Source: Variovorax dokdonensis (GTDB taxonomy: Bacteria; Pseudomonadota; Gammaproteobacteria; Burkholderiales; Burkholderiaceae_C). From it: 64,000 bases of DNA. Numbering within the stretch: position 1 is the stretch's first letter; every line of letters begins with the position of its first letter. The notes under the pieces were generated by a model that worked only from the letters and a program-made list of their open reading frames with translations, ran no database searches and had not been told where the DNA came from. Shown here piece after piece: positions 34,166-44,542 of the stretch. The position numbers and the translations under genes were made by a program. The stretch lies in assembly GCF_030316895.1 (NCBI RefSeq), contig NZ_JASZYV010000002.1, positions 930,001-994,000 on the forward strand. The letters run 5' to 3'.

Positions 34166-37100
34166 ATGACGACGGCTGCCGAAATCCAACACCTGCAAGA
34201 ACACGGCCTGTATTCGGGCGCCGACGAGCACGACGCCTGCGGCGTCGGCTTCGTGGCCCACATCAAGGGCGAAAAGAGCCACGCGATCGTTGGCCAGGCC
34301 CTCAAGATTCTTGAAAACCTCGACCATCGCGGCGCCGTGGGCGCGGACAAGCTGATGGGCGACGGCGCCGGCATTCTGATCCAGCTGCCCGACACGCTCT
34401 ACCGCGAGGAAATGGCCAAGCAGGGCGTCGCGCTGCCGCCGCTCGGCGAATACGGCGTGGGCATGATCTTCCTGCCCAAGGAGCACGCTTCGCGCCTGGC
34501 TTGCGAGCAGGAGATGGAGCGCGCCATCAAGGCCGAAGGTCAGGTGCTGCTCGGCTGGCGCGATGTGCCCGTCAACCGCGACATGCCCATGTCGCCGACC
34601 GTGCGCGAAAAGGAACCGATTCTTCGCCAGGTCTTCATCGGCCGCGGCGCGGACGTGATCGTGCAAGACGCCCTGGAGCGCAAGCTGTACGTCATCCGCA
34701 AGACTGCCAGCGCCAACATCCAGCGCCTGAAGCTCAAGCACAGCAAGGAATACTACGTTCCGTCGATGTCGAGCCGGACGGTGGTCTACAAGGGCCTGCT
34801 GTTGGCCGATCAAGTGGGCACCTACTACCTGGATCTGCAGGACAAGCGCTGCGTTTCGGCCCTGGGCCTGGTGCACCAGCGCTTCTCGACCAACACCTTC
34901 CCCGAATGGCCGCTGGCGCACCCGTACCGCTATGTCGCGCACAACGGCGAAATCAACACGGTCAAGGGCAACTACAACTGGATGAAGGCACGCGAAGGCG
35001 TGATGTCCTCGCCGGTGCTGGGCGCCGACCTGGCCAAGCTGTACCCGATCAGCTTTGCCGGCCAGTCCGACACCGCGACCTTCGACAACTGCCTCGAACT
35101 GCTCACCATGGCCGGCTACCCGATCAGCCAGGCCGTGATGATGATGATCCCCGAGCCGTGGGAGCAGCACGCCACCATGGACCCGCGCCGCCGGGCCTTC
35201 TACGAATATCACGCCGCGATGCTCGAGCCGTGGGACGGCCCTGCTTCCATCGTCTTCACCGACGGACGCCAGATCGGCGCCACGCTGGACCGGAACGGCC
35301 TGCGCCCGTCGCGCTACTGCGTGACCGATGACGACCTGGTCATCATGGCCTCCGAGTCGGGCGTCCTGCCCGTGCCCGAGAGCAAGATCGTGCGCAAGTG
35401 GCGGCTGCAGCCCGGCAAGATGTTCCTGATCGACCTGGAGCAAGGCCGCATGATCGACGACGAGGAGGTCAAGGCCAGCCTCGCCAACAGCAAGCCCTAC
35501 AAGCAGTGGATCGAGAACCTGCGCATCAAGCTCGATGACGTGGAAGGCGCCGGCGAAGCCCCGGCCAGCCAAGTCTCGCTGCTCGACCGCCAGCAGTCCT
35601 TCGGCTACACCCAGGAAGACATCAAGTTCCTGATGAGCCCGATGGCCCAGGCCGGCGAAGAAGGCATCGGCTCCATGGGCAACGACTCGCCCCTGGCCGT
35701 GCTGTCGGACAAGAACAAGCCGCTGTACAACTACTTCAAGCAGTTGTTCGCGCAAGTGACCAACCCGCCGATCGACCCGATCCGCGAAGCGATCGTGATG
35801 TCGCTGGTCAGCTTCGTGGGCCCCAAGCCCAACCTGCTGGACATCAACCAGGTCAACCCGCCGATGCGGCTCGAAGTGAGCCAGCCGATCCTCGACTTCA
35901 ACGACATGGCCAAGGTGCGCGACATCGCCACCGTGACCCAGGGCAAGTTCAAGAGCCACACGCTCGACATCTGCTATCCGGTGTCGTGGGGCGAGGAGGG
36001 CGTCGAGGCCAAGCTGGCATCGCTGTGCGCAGAAGCCGTGGACGCCATCAAGGGCGGCCACAACATCCTCATCCTGAGCGACCGCGCTGTGAATGCCCAG
36101 CAGGTTGCCATTCCGGCCGCGCTGGCGCTGTCCGCAGTGCACCAGTACCTGGTGCGCGAAGGGCTGCGCACCACGGCCGGTCTGGTGGTCGAGACCGGAT
36201 CTGCGCGCGAAGTGCACCACTTCGCAGTGCTGGCCGGCTACGGTGCCGAGGCGGTCCATCCCTACCTGGCGATGGAAACCCTGGCGGCCATGCACGAGGA
36301 CCTGCCCGGCGAACTGTCGGCCGAGAAGGCCATCTACAACTACGTCAAGGCGATCGGCAAGGGCTTGTCGAAGATCATGTCCAAGATGGGCGTGAGCACC
36401 TACATGAGCTATTGCGGCGCCCAGTTGTTCGAGGCCATCGGCCTGAACACCGAGACGGTCGAAAAGTACTTCACCGGCACCGCCAGCCGCGTCGAGGGCA
36501 TCGGCGTGTTCGAGATCGCCAAGGAAGCGATCCGCATGCACAAGGCCGCCTTCGGCGACGACCCGGTGCTGGCCAACATGCTCGATGCAGGCGGTGAATA
36601 CGCCTGGCGCACCCGTGGCGAAGACCACATGTGGACGCCCGACGCCATCGCCAAGCTGCAGCACAGCACGCGTGCGAACAACTTCAGCACGTACAAGGAG
36701 TACGCGCAGCTCATCAACGACCAGAGCCGCCGCCATCTCACGCTGCGCGGCCTGTTCGAGTTCAAGTTCGATCCCGCCAAGGCCATCTCGGTCGACGAGG
36801 TCGAACCGGCGGCCGAGATCGTCAAGCGATTCGCCACCGGCGCCATGTCGCTCGGCTCCATCAGCACCGAGGCCCACTCGACGCTGGCCATTGCCATGAA
36901 CCGCATCGGCGGCAAGAGCAACACGGGCGAGGGCGGCGAAGATCCCATGCGCTACCGCAACGAGCTCAAGGGCATTCCGATCAAGCAGGGCGACACGCTC
37001 AAGAGCGTGATCGGTGCCGAGAACGTCGAGGTCGATCTGCCGTTGAAGGACGGCGATTCGCTGCGCTCGCGCATCAAGCAGGTCGCGTCGGGCCGCTTCG

Positions 37101-38902
37101 GCGTCACCGCCGAGTACCTCGCATCGGCAGACCAGATCCAGATCAAGATGGCGCAGGGCGCCAAGCCCGGCGAGGGCGGCCAACTGCCGGGCGGCAAGGT
37201 CAGCAACTACATCGGCTTGCTGCGCTACTCGGTCCCGGGCGTGGGCCTCATCAGCCCCCCGCCGCACCACGACATCTATTCAATCGAGGACCTGGCGCAA
37301 CTCATCCACGACCTGAAGAACGTGGCGCCGCATGCTTCCATCAGCGTCAAGCTGGTGTCCGAAGTGGGCGTGGGCACCATTGCCGCGGGCGTGGCCAAGT
37401 GCAAGAGCGACCACGTCGTGATCGCCGGGCACGACGGCGGCACTGGCGCCTCGCCGTGGTCGTCCATCAAGCACGCCGGCAGCCCGTGGGAGATCGGCTT
37501 GGCCGAGACCCAGCAGACGCTGGTGCTCAACCGCTTGCGCGGCCGCATCCGCGTGCAGGCCGACGGCCAGATGAAGACCGGCCGCGACGTTGCCATCGGC
37601 GCGCTTCTGGGCGCCGACGAATTCGGCTTCGCCACCGCGCCGCTGGTCGTCGAAGGTTGCATCATGATGCGCAAGTGCCACCTGAACACCTGCCCGGTGG
37701 GCGTGGCGACGCAAGACCCGGTGCTGCGCAAGAAGTTTTCGGGCAAGCCCGAGCATGTCGTCAACTACTTCTTCTTCGTTGCCGAGGAAGTGCGTCAGAT
37801 CATGGCCCAGCTGGGCATCCGCAAGTTCGACGACCTGATCGGCCGCGCCGACCTGCTCGACATGCGCAAGGGCTTGGCCCATTGGAAGGCCCGTGGCCTC
37901 GACTTCTCGCGCCTGTTTGCGCAACCGACGGTGCCAGCCGACGTGCCGCGCTTCCATGTGGACGCGCAGGATCACGGCCTGGACAAGGCCCTCGACATGC
38001 GACTGATCGAGAAGTCCCGTCCCGCCATCGACCGCGGCGAGAAGGTGCAGTTCATCGAGGTGGCGCGCAACGTCAATCGTTCCGTGGGCGCCATGCTCTC
38101 GGGGGCGCTGACCAAGGTGCATCCGCAGGGACTGCCCGATGATTCCATCCGCATCCAGCTCGAAGGCACGGGCGGCCAGTCGTTCGGCGCTTTCCTGCAG
38201 CGTGGCATCACGCTCTATCTGATCGGCGACGCCAACGACTACACGGGCAAGGGCCTCTCGGGCGGTCGAGTGGTCGTGCGGCCGAGCCTCGATTTCGGTG
38301 GCGAGGCGGTCAAGAACATCGTGGTGGGCAACACCGCGCTGTACGGAGCGACGACGGGCGAAGCGTACCTTTGCGGCGTCGCCGGCGAGCGCTTTGCGGT
38401 GCGTCTTTCGGGCGCGACCGCAGTGGTCGAAGGCACGGGCGACCACGGTTGCGAATACATGACCGGCGGCACCGTCGCGGTGCTGGGCAAGACCGGCCGC
38501 AACTTTGCCGCGGGCATGAGCGGCGGCGTTGCCTTCGTCTATGACGAAGACGGCCAGTTCGCCTCACGCTGCAACATGGCCATGGTGTCGCTGGACAAGG
38601 TGCTCACGAGCGCCGAGCAGACGGCCAGCGTCAACCGCGCCATCTGGCACGGCGGCCAGACCGATGAAGCCCTGCTGCGCAAACTGCTCGAAGACCATCA
38701 CCGCTGGACAGGCAGCAAGCGCGCTCGCGAGCTGTTGGACAACTGGGCCTCGGCCCGCACACGCTTCGTGAAGGTGTTCCCGAACGAATACAAGCGTGCG
38801 CTGCAGGAAATCCACGATCGCAAGGTGGAGCAGACGAGCACCGGCAACAACGCCCACGTCGGCCTGGAGCCGCACGCCACGCGCCAGCCGGCCAAGGTTT
38901 GA
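34166..38902 (+). CDS. gltB: Glutamate synthase (NADPH) large subunit
   Basis: This 1578-residue enzyme makes two glutamates from glutamine and 2-oxoglutarate. It begins with a short propeptide that is probably cleaved to expose the catalytic Cys25 (DACGVGF) of the class II glutaminase domain (to about residue 430). The central domain and FMN-binding synthase domain (about 850-1230) follow, with 3Fe-4S cysteines in CHLNTCPVG near residue 1170. The C-terminal beta-helix carries repeats such as [11 protein letters not shown]. Full length for the family. It has its own promoter and precedes gltD by 37 bases. Confidence 0.98.
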   Translation: MTTAAEIQHLQEHGLYSGADEHDACGVGFVAHIKGEKSHAIVGQALKILENLDHRGAVGADKLMGDGAGILIQLPDTLYREEMAKQGVALPPLGEYGVGMIFLPKEHASRLACEQEMERAIKAEGQVLLGWRDVPVNRDMPMSPTVREKEPILRQVFIGRGADVIVQDALERKLYVIRKTASANIQRLKLKHSKEYYVPSMSSRTVVYKGLLLADQVGTYYLDLQDKRCVSALGLVHQRFSTNTFPEWPLAHPYRYVAHNGEINTVKGNYNWMKAREGVMSSPVLGADLAKLYPISFAGQSDTATFDNCLELLTMAGYPISQAVMMMIPEPWEQHATMDPRRRAFYEYHAAMLEPWDGPASIVFTDGRQIGATLDRNGLRPSRYCVTDDDLVIMASESGVLPVPESKIVRKWRLQPGKMFLIDLEQGRMIDDEEVKASLANSKPYKQWIENLRIKLDDVEGAGEAPASQVSLLDRQQSFGYTQEDIKFLMSPMAQAGEEGIGSMGNDSPLAVLSDKNKPLYNYFKQLFAQVTNPPIDPIREAIVMSLVSFVGPKPNLLDINQVNPPMRLEVSQPILDFNDMAKVRDIATVTQGKFKSHTLDICYPVSWGEEGVEAKLASLCAEAVDAIKGGHNILILSDRAVNAQQVAIPAALALSAVHQYLVREGLRTTAGLVVETGSAREVHHFAVLAGYGAEAVHPYLAMETLAAMHEDLPGELSAEKAIYNYVKAIGKGLSKIMSKMGVSTYMSYCGAQLFEAIGLNTETVEKYFTGTASRVEGIGVFEIAKEAIRMHKAAFGDDPVLANMLDAGGEYAWRTRGEDHMWTPDAIAKLQHSTRANNFSTYKEYAQLINDQSRRHLTLRGLFEFKFDPAKAISVDEVEPAAEIVKRFATGAMSLGSISTEAHSTLAIAMNRIGGKSNTGEGGEDPMRYRNELKGIPIKQGDTLKSVIGAENVEVDLPLKDGDSLRSRIKQVASGRFGVTAEYLASADQIQIKMAQGAKPGEGGQLPGGKVSNYIGLLRYSVPGVGLISPPPHHDIYSIEDLAQLIHDLKNVAPHASISVKLVSEVGVGTIAAGVAKCKSDHVVIAGHDGGTGASPWSSIKHAGSPWEIGLAETQQTLVLNRLRGRIRVQADGQMKTGRDVAIGALLGADEFGFATAPLVVEGCIMMRKCHLNTCPVGVATQDPVLRKKFSGKPEHVVNYFFFVAEEVRQIMAQLGIRKFDDLIGRADLLDMRKGLAHWKARGLDFSRLFAQPTVPADVPRFHVDAQDHGLDKALDMRLIEKSRPAIDRGEKVQFIEVARNVNRSVGAMLSGALTKVHPQGLPDDSIRIQLEGTGGQSFGAFLQRGITLYLIGDANDYTGKGLSGGRVVVRPSLDFGGEAVKNIVVGNTALYGATTGEAYLCGVAGERFAVRLSGATAVVEGTGDHGCEYMTGGTVAVLGKTGRNFAAGMSGGVAFVYDEDGQFASRCNMAMVSLDKVLTSAEQTASVNRAIWHGGQTDEALLRKLLEDHHRWTGSKRARELLDNWASARTRFVKVFPNEYKRALQEIHDRKVEQTSTGNNAHVGLEPHATRQPAKV

Positions 38903-38939
38903 ACGAGCGCGCTCGAGAACGAAATACAAGGATTGCACG

Positions 38940-40418
38940 ATGGGAAAGATCACCGGCTTCATGGAGTACGAGCGCGTCGAGGAGGGCTACAAGCCCGTCG
39001 ATGAGCGCGTCAAGCACTACAAGGAATTCGTCATCGGCCTCGACGACGCTCAGGCCAAGGTGCAGGGCGCCCGCTGCATGGACTGCGGCACGCCGTTCTG
39101 CAACAACGGCTGCCCGGTCAACAACATCATTCCGGATTTCAACGACCTGGTCTATCGCGACGACTGGCAGAACGCCTTCGCGGTGCTGGATTCGACCAAT
39201 AACTTTCCGGAGTTCACCGGCCGCATCTGCCCCGCGCCTTGCGAGGCGGCCTGCGTGCTCAACGTGAACGACGATCCGGTCGGCATCAAGTCGCTGGAAC
39301 ACGCCATCATCGACCGCGCTTGGGACGCTGGCTGGGTGCAAGCACGCCCCGCGCGTCACAAGACTGGCAAGAAGGTAGCTGTCGTTGGCTCGGGCCCCGC
39401 GGGCTTGGCGGCAGCCCAGCAACTGGCCCGCGCCGGTCACGATGTCACGCTTTTCGAGAAGAATGACCGTATCGGCGGGCTGCTGCGTTACGGCATTCCC
39501 GACTTCAAGATGGAGAAGTCGCACATCGATCGCCGCATCGAGCAGATGACGGCCGAGGGCGTGGTGTTTCGCACTGGCGTTGTCGTGGGCAGCGCCAAGG
39601 ATCCACTGGGCAAAGGATCGAAGGTCACCAACCTGGCCAAGGAAACCGTCACGCCCGAGCAACTGCAGGCCGAGTTCGACGCAGTCGTCCTGGCCGGTGG
39701 CGCCGAGCAATCGCGCGACCTGCCGGTGCCGGGGCGTGAACTGGACGGCATTCACTTCGCGATGGAGTTCCTGCCTCAGCAGAACCGCGTCAATGCCGGC
39801 GACAAGGTCAAGGGCCAACTGCGCGCCGAGGGCAGGCATGTCATCGTGATCGGCGGCGGCGACACCGGCTCCGATTGCGTGGGTACGAGCAACCGCCATG
39901 GCGCCGCCAGCGTCACCCAGTTCGAGCTGATGCCACAGCCGCCGGAAGAGGAAAACCGCCCGCTGACGTGGCCCTACTGGCCGATCAAGCTGCGCACCAG
40001 CTCCAGCCACGAAGAAGGCTGCGAGCGCGAGTTCGCGATCGCGACCAAGGAATTCATCGGCGAGAAGGGCAAGGTCACCGGCCTGAAGACGGTTCGCGTC
40101 GAATGGAAGGACGGCAAGATGGTCGAAGTGCCTGGCTCCGAGCAGACGCTCAAGGCCGACCTGGTGCTGCTGGCCATGGGCTTCGTCAGCCCGGTGTCGC
40201 CCATTCTGGAAGCCTTCGGCGTCGAGAAGGATGCCCGGGGCAATGCCAAGGCCAGCGTCGACTTCAGTGGTGGCTATGCGACCAGCGTGCCGAAGGTTTT
40301 CGCTGCGGGTGACATGCGCCGCGGCCAGTCGCTCGTGGTGTGGGCCATCCGCGAAGGCCGTCAGGCAGCCCGTGCGGTGGACGAATTCTTGATGGGTTTC
40401 AGCGATCTGCCGCGCTGA
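38940..40418 (+). CDS. gltD: Glutamate synthase (NADPH) small subunit
   Basis: This 492-residue flavoprotein feeds electrons from NADPH to GltB. The N-terminal cysteine-rich region ([24 protein letters not shown]) holds two 4Fe-4S clusters. The FAD dinucleotide fold begins at [13 protein letters not shown] (near residue 148) and the NADPH fold at [11 protein letters not shown] (near residue 303). It ends with the FAD-contacting [18 protein letters not shown] strong terminator follows the stop. Confidence 0.98.
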   Translation: MGKITGFMEYERVEEGYKPVDERVKHYKEFVIGLDDAQAKVQGARCMDCGTPFCNNGCPVNNIIPDFNDLVYRDDWQNAFAVLDSTNNFPEFTGRICPAPCEAACVLNVNDDPVGIKSLEHAIIDRAWDAGWVQARPARHKTGKKVAVVGSGPAGLAAAQQLARAGHDVTLFEKNDRIGGLLRYGIPDFKMEKSHIDRRIEQMTAEGVVFRTGVVVGSAKDPLGKGSKVTNLAKETVTPEQLQAEFDAVVLAGGAEQSRDLPVPGRELDGIHFAMEFLPQQNRVNAGDKVKGQLRAEGRHVIVIGGGDTGSDCVGTSNRHGAASVTQFELMPQPPEEENRPLTWPYWPIKLRTSSSHEEGCEREFAIATKEFIGEKGKVTGLKTVRVEWKDGKMVEVPGSEQTLKADLVLLAMGFVSPVSPILEAFGVEKDARGNAKASVDFSGGYATSVPKVFAAGDMRRGQSLVVWAIREGRQAARAVDEFLMGFSDLPR

Positions 40419-40447
40419 GCGGCATCCGATATCATCTTGTTACCGTG

Positions 40448-40486
40448 AGCCGGGGCTCCGTTCTGGAGTGCCCGGCTTCTTTTTTT
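40448..40486 (+). terminator. Strong Rho-independent terminator after gltD
   Basis: The arms AGCCGGG (40448-40454) and CCCGGCT (40471-40477) pair, with an inner CTCC/GGAG extension, and are followed by a run of T to 40486. It closes gltBD and lies only about 13 bases before the mlaF start. Confidence 0.88.
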
Positions 40487-40498
40487 GCCATCACGCAT

Positions 40499-41317
40499 TT
40501 GACTGCTCCCACCGCCCTCGTTGAATTCAGGAACGTCGTCTTCGGCTACGACACGCGTCGCGTGCTGGATGGCGTTTCGCTGTCGGTGCCGCGCGGCAAG
40601 GTCACGGCAGTCATGGGGGCGTCCGGCGGTGGCAAGACGACGCTGCTGCGCCTCATCGGTGGCCAACAGCGGCCCTTGGCAGGCGAGGTGCTGTTCGATG
40701 GCAAGTCGGTCGCAAACATGGATACGGCGGAGCTCTACCGTGCCCGCCGTCGCATGGGGATGCTGTTCCAGTTCGGCGCGTTGTTCACCGACATGAGCGT
40801 GTTCGACAACGTCGCCTTCCCGCTGCGTGAACATACCCAGTTGCCGGAGTCGCTCGTGCGCGACATCGTGCTCATGAAACTCGACGCTGTAGGTTTGCGT
40901 GGCGCCCGCGACCTGATGCCTTCCGAGGTGTCAGGAGGGATGGCTCGTCGCGTGGCCCTGGCGCGGGCAATTGCGCTCGACCCCGAACTCATCATGTACG
41001 ACGAGCCCTTCGCCGGGCTCGACCCCATCTCGCTGGGCACGGCCGCCCAGTTGATCCGCCGCCTGAACGACAGCCTGGCGCTGACGAGCGTGGTGGTCTC
41101 TCACGATTTGCAAGAAACGTTTGCGATCGCCGATCACGTCGTCATCCTTGCCAACGGCAAGGTCGCGGCGCAAGGAGCGCCCGCCGAGGTGCGGGCCAGC
41201 ACAGATCCGCTGGTTCACCAGTTCGTACATGCGTTGGCCGACGGACCGGTGCAGTTTCACTATCCCGGTCCGACCGTCGACGAGGATTTCGGCCAGGACG
41301 GAGGCGCACGCGCATGA
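40499..41317 (+). CDS. mlaF: Phospholipid transport ABC ATP-binding protein MlaF
   Basis: This 272-residue ATPase drives retrograde phospholipid transport that keeps the outer membrane asymmetric. It shows Walker A (GASGGGKTT), a Q-loop (LFQFGALF), a signature variant ([14 protein letters not shown]), Walker B ([13 protein letters not shown]) and a switch histidine (SHDLQE). The start is uncertain. The only start-like codon before the conserved [10 protein letters not shown] is TTG at 40499, with no Shine-Dalgarno site and a terminator just upstream. GTG at 40445 would place the terminator hairpin inside the gene. It overlaps mlaE by four bases. Confidence 0.9.
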   Translation: MTAPTALVEFRNVVFGYDTRRVLDGVSLSVPRGKVTAVMGASGGGKTTLLRLIGGQQRPLAGEVLFDGKSVANMDTAELYRARRRMGMLFQFGALFTDMSVFDNVAFPLREHTQLPESLVRDIVLMKLDAVGLRGARDLMPSEVSGGMARRVALARAIALDPELIMYDEPFAGLDPISLGTAAQLIRRLNDSLALTSVVVSHDLQETFAIADHVVILANGKVAAQGAPAEVRASTDPLVHQFVHALADGPVQFHYPGPTVDEDFGQDGGARA

Positions 41318-42096
41318 GGTGGTGGCATCCGTCCGACGTCGGCTTCGCCGTGCGCAGCAAGCTGGCCGGCCTCGGTTGGGGATTGCGCCTGTTTCTGCAG
41401 CTTCTGCTGCGCGGTGCGTCCAGCCTGCGCCGTTTCGGGCTGGTGCGCGACCAGATCCATTTTCTGGGCAACTATTCGCTGGCCATCATTGCGGTGTCCG
41501 GGCTGTTTGTAGGCTTTGTGCTGGGACTGCAGGGCTACTACACGCTCCAGCGCTATGGTTCGGCCGACGCCCTGGGCCTGCTGGTGGCGCTCAGCCTGGT
41601 GCGCGAGCTCGGTCCGGTCGTGGCGGCGCTGCTGTTTGCCGGGCGTGCCGGCACTTCGCTCACGGCAGAGATCGGCTTGATGAAGGCGGGTGAGCAACTC
41701 AGCGCAATGGAGATGATGGCGGTCGATCCGGTGCAGCGCATTCTTGCGCCGCGCTTCTGGGCGGGCGTGATCACGATGCCGATCCTTGCCGCCGTCTTCA
41801 GTGCTGTCGGGATCCTGGGTGGCTACGTGGTGGGCGTGTTGCTGCTAGGACTGGACAGCGGCGCCTTCTGGGGCCAGATGCAATCCGGCGTCGACGTGTG
41901 GGCGGACGTGGGCAATGGGGTGATCAAGAGCCTGGTGTTCGGCGTCACCGTGACTTTTGTGGCCCTGCTGCAGGGTTTCGAGGCGCGGCCGACGCCGGAA
42001 GGTGTTTCGCGCGCTACCACCCGCACTGTGGTGGTGGCGTCGCTGTCGGTGCTGGGCCTGGACTTCCTGCTCACCGCCATGATGTTCAGTATTTGA
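41314..42096 (+). CDS. mlaE: Phospholipid transport ABC permease MlaE
   Basis: This 260-residue integral membrane protein of the MlaE family has an N-terminal interfacial helix and five hydrophobic segments. Family motifs include [44 protein letters not shown] (here split by conserved small residues) and [13 protein letters not shown]. It forms the transmembrane dimer between MlaF and MlaD. The ATG overlaps the mlaF stop. Confidence 0.96.
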   Translation: MRWWHPSDVGFAVRSKLAGLGWGLRLFLQLLLRGASSLRRFGLVRDQIHFLGNYSLAIIAVSGLFVGFVLGLQGYYTLQRYGSADALGLLVALSLVRELGPVVAALLFAGRAGTSLTAEIGLMKAGEQLSAMEMMAVDPVQRILAPRFWAGVITMPILAAVFSAVGILGGYVVGVLLLGLDSGAFWGQMQSGVDVWADVGNGVIKSLVFGVTVTFVALLQGFEARPTPEGVSRATTRTVVVASLSVLGLDFLLTAMMFSI

Positions 42097-42115
42097 AGGG
42101 ACCGGAGTACGACAT

Positions 42116-42601
42116 ATGCAACGCTCCAAGAATGATGTGTGGGTCGGCCTGTTCGTGCTGATCGGCGCCGCGGCGGTGCTGTTCCTGGCCCTGCAGTCGG
42201 CCAATCTGCTGGGCCTGAGCCTGCAAAGCACCTACCGCGTGCACGCGCGCTTCGACAACATCGGAGGTCTGAAGCCGCAGACGGCCATCAAGAGCGCCGG
42301 CGTGGTGGTCGGCCGCGTGGCCTCGATCAGCTTCGACGACAAGCGCTTCCAGGCCGATGTCGCCATCGACATGCAAACGCGCTACGCCTTTCCCAAGGAC
42401 AGTTCGCTCAAGATCCTGACGAGCGGCCTGCTCGGCGAGCAATACATCGGCATCGAACCCGGCGCCGAAGAGAAGACGCTGCAGGCGGGCGACGTCATCA
42501 CCGCCACCCAGTCGGCGGTGGTGCTGGAGAATCTCATCAGCCAATTCCTCTACAGCAAGGCGGCGGAAGGCAATACCGCCGATTCCGCCAACAAAAAATG
42601 A
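42116..42601 (+). CDS. mlaD: Phospholipid transport substrate-binding protein MlaD (MCE domain)
   Basis: This 161-residue protein has an N-terminal inner-membrane helix (about residues 8-28) and one MCE domain (about 35-115), with GLKPQTAIKSAGVVVGRV and the LTSGLLGEQYIGIEPG segment. MlaD hexamers form a hydrophobic periplasmic pore that receives lipid from MlaC. It follows mlaE by 19 bases with a GAAGGGACCGGAG region upstream, and overlaps the mlaA start by four bases. Confidence 0.96.
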   Translation: MQRSKNDVWVGLFVLIGAAAVLFLALQSANLLGLSLQSTYRVHARFDNIGGLKPQTAIKSAGVVVGRVASISFDDKRFQADVAIDMQTRYAFPKDSSLKILTSGLLGEQYIGIEPGAEEKTLQAGDVITATQSAVVLENLISQFLYSKAAEGNTADSANKK

Positions 42602-43329
42602 GCTCGCCCCTTCTTCGAAATTCCGCATTCGGCCGCGCAGCGCGGTGGCTGGGCACCGTATTCCTGAGCCTCGGACTGCTCGGCTGCGCCAGCGCTCCGG
42701 TGGAGAAGAACCCGGCCGACCCTTACGAATCGTTCAACCGCGGCGTCTACAAGTTCAACGATGTGGTCGACCGCGCGGTGATGCGGCCGGTGGCTGTGGC
42801 CTACGTCGACGTCGTGCCCGAACCGGTTCGCAACGGCGTGAACAACTTCTTCAACAATCTTGTGGATGTCTGGAGCTTTGCGAACAGCGTCATGCAGGCG
42901 CGCGCCCAGCAAAGTGCGCAGACTTTCATGCGCGTCAACGTCAACACGTTCTTCGGCCTCGGTGGCCTGCTGGACGTCGCGACCGAAGTCGGGCTGGAGC
43001 GTCACCGCGAAGATTTCGGCCAGACGTTGGGCCGCTGGGGTGTGCCGTCGGGCCCTTACCTGATGCTGCCCATCCTGGGGCCGTCCACGGTCCGCGACAC
43101 GGCCGCACTGCCTGTGGACTACATGGGCGGGCTGATTTCAAACGTCGACAACATCCCGATCCGCAACACCATGTATGGCATGCGCTTGATCGACGCGCGG
43201 GCCGATCTGCTCAAGGTCGACAAACTGCTGGACCAGATGGCGCTGGACCGCTACAGCTTCACGCGTGACGTGTTCCTGCAGCGACGGCTCAACGACGTCT
43301 ACGACGGCAATCCGCCAGACAACCCATGA
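42598..43329 (+). CDS. mlaA: Outer-membrane phospholipid-removing lipoprotein MlaA (VacJ)
   Basis: This 243-residue lipoprotein has a signal ending in the lipobox LLGC (cysteine near residue 28). The mature part begins with DPYESFNRGVYKFND and has the DVATEVGLERHREDFGQTLG and GPYLMLPILGPST segments typical of MlaA, a ring-shaped outer-membrane protein that extracts misplaced phospholipid. In E. coli mlaA is far from mlaFEDCB; here it sits inside the operon between mlaD and mlaC. The start overlaps the mlaD stop. Confidence 0.96.
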   Translation: MSSPLLRNSAFGRAARWLGTVFLSLGLLGCASAPVEKNPADPYESFNRGVYKFNDVVDRAVMRPVAVAYVDVVPEPVRNGVNNFFNNLVDVWSFANSVMQARAQQSAQTFMRVNVNTFFGLGGLLDVATEVGLERHREDFGQTLGRWGVPSGPYLMLPILGPSTVRDTAALPVDYMGGLISNVDNIPIRNTMYGMRLIDARADLLKVDKLLDQMALDRYSFTRDVFLQRRLNDVYDGNPPDNP

Positions 43330-43404
43330 CTGCGCAGGGTCGTCGGCACATGCGCTGACACGCACGGGGGAACCTCGCGTACTGTGTGGGGCCAAAGAGC
43401 TCGC

Positions 43405-43423
43405 GCACAGTCGCGATCTGTGC
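43405..43423 (+). other. Inverted repeat in the mlaA-mlaC gap
   Basis: GCACAG (43405-43410) and CTGTGC (43418-43423) are separated by seven bases, 28 bases before mlaC. A few A residues but no T tract follow. It could be a regulator site or an mRNA hairpin. The remainder of the 122-base gap shows nothing clear. Confidence 0.4.
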
Positions 43424-43451
43424 ATCAAGAATCAAAAAAGGGATTTTCACC

Positions 43452-44147
43452 ATGCAGAAAAAATTGCAAGAGTCCGCGTCCTTGGTGGCGCACGTCGGTC
43501 GGCGTCAGCTCGGGCGCTTCATGTTGGCCGGCTTGCTGCTGGCCGGGGCCGCCGTTGGCTTGGCATCTAAGGCGTTTGCTGCCGATGAGGCGCCGGACGC
43601 GCTGGTCAAGCGACTGACGAGCGAAACCCTGCAGCAGATCCGCTCCGACAGCGCACTCAAGAGTGGCGACATGGACAAGATGATGGCGCTGGTCGATGCC
43701 CGGATCATGCCGAACGTCGACTTCCAGCGCATGACGGCTTCGACCGTCGGCCCCAAGTGGCGCGAGGCTTCGCCGGAGCAGAAGCAGCGTCTGCAGGAGC
43801 AATTCAAGGTGTTGCTGGTTCGCACCTATGCCGGCGCCTTGTCGCAGGTGACCAATCAGGAAGTGGTGGTCAAGCCTTTCCGCGGCTCTGCCGATGACAA
43901 GGAAGTTCTGGTGCGCACCGAAGTTCGCGGTACGGGTGACCCCATCCAAATCGACTACCGCCTCGAAAAGACGCCCGGCGAAGCTGGCGGCTGGAAGATC
44001 TACAACCTGAATGTGCTGGGCATCTGGCTGGTCGACACCTACCGCTCCCAATTTGCGCAAGAGATCAACAGCAAGGGCATCGACGGGCTGATTTCGTCCC
44101 TGGAGACGCGCAACCGCTCGATGGCCGCGGACAAGGCCAAGAGCTGA
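43452..44147 (+). CDS. mlaC: Periplasmic phospholipid-binding protein MlaC
   Basis: This 231-residue protein has a long signal region (hydrophobic LAGLLLAGAAVGLA, cleavage near residue 42, KAFAADE). The MlaC/Ttg2D fold follows, with VDARIMPNVDFQRMTASTVG, KWREASPEQKQRLQEQFK and GGWKIYNLNVLGIWLVDTYRSQF. It ferries phospholipids between MlaA and MlaFEDB. The ATG at 43452 gives the signal peptide; an upstream frame extension would add non-signal sequence. Confidence 0.95.
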   Translation: MQKKLQESASLVAHVGRRQLGRFMLAGLLLAGAAVGLASKAFAADEAPDALVKRLTSETLQQIRSDSALKSGDMDKMMALVDARIMPNVDFQRMTASTVGPKWREASPEQKQRLQEQFKVLLVRTYAGALSQVTNQEVVVKPFRGSADDKEVLVRTEVRGTGDPIQIDYRLEKTPGEAGGWKIYNLNVLGIWLVDTYRSQFAQEINSKGIDGLISSLETRNRSMAADKAKS

Positions 44148-44175
44148 TCTCGCGAGCCCGCAAAGCCCTACTCCA

Positions 44176-44457
44176 ATGAGCCAAATGCTGGTCCTGCCTG
44201 CCAAACTGACCCACCAGGAGGCGCCTGCCTGCATGCGCATGCTAAGCCAGGGCGCAGGCGCCCAGCAGGGCTCGTCGACGGTGGTCGATGCCAGCGCCCT
44301 GGCCCAGTTCGATTCGTCAGCATTGGCCGTCCTGCTGGAGTGCAGGCGCGAAGTGATCGCGCTGGGAAGAGGCTTTGCGGTCCGCGGCTTGCCATTGCGA
44401 CTGCGCGAGCTGGCCACTCTCTATGGCGTAGCGGCGCTACTTCCGGCGGCACCCTAA
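44176..44457 (+). CDS. mlaB: STAS-domain protein MlaB
   Basis: This 93-residue cytoplasmic protein has a STAS fold: an early beta-strand (MLVLPAKL), the VVDASALAQFDSSALAVLLECRR core and a final strand/helix (FAVRGLPLRLRELATLYG). It binds MlaF and stabilises or activates the transporter. It lies 28 bases after mlaC, as expected for the last gene of the mla set. Confidence 0.92.
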   Translation: MSQMLVLPAKLTHQEAPACMRMLSQGAGAQQGSSTVVDASALAQFDSSALAVLLECRREVIALGRGFAVRGLPLRLRELATLYGVAALLPAAP

Positions 44458-44542
44458 GCGCGTCGGGATCCGGAGCCGGCGAAGGGCTGCTGTCGGTCGC
44501 TCGGCAGGAATCTTCCCGGGCCTCGTAAAATGCCGGGTTCCC

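Noticed and set aside
34127..37270. Very long open frame of about 1047 codons on the minus strand
   Set aside because: It lies wholly antisense to gltB, whose protein is highly conserved. The translation is Val/His/Arg-rich without domains, a usual artefact of GC-rich codon bias.
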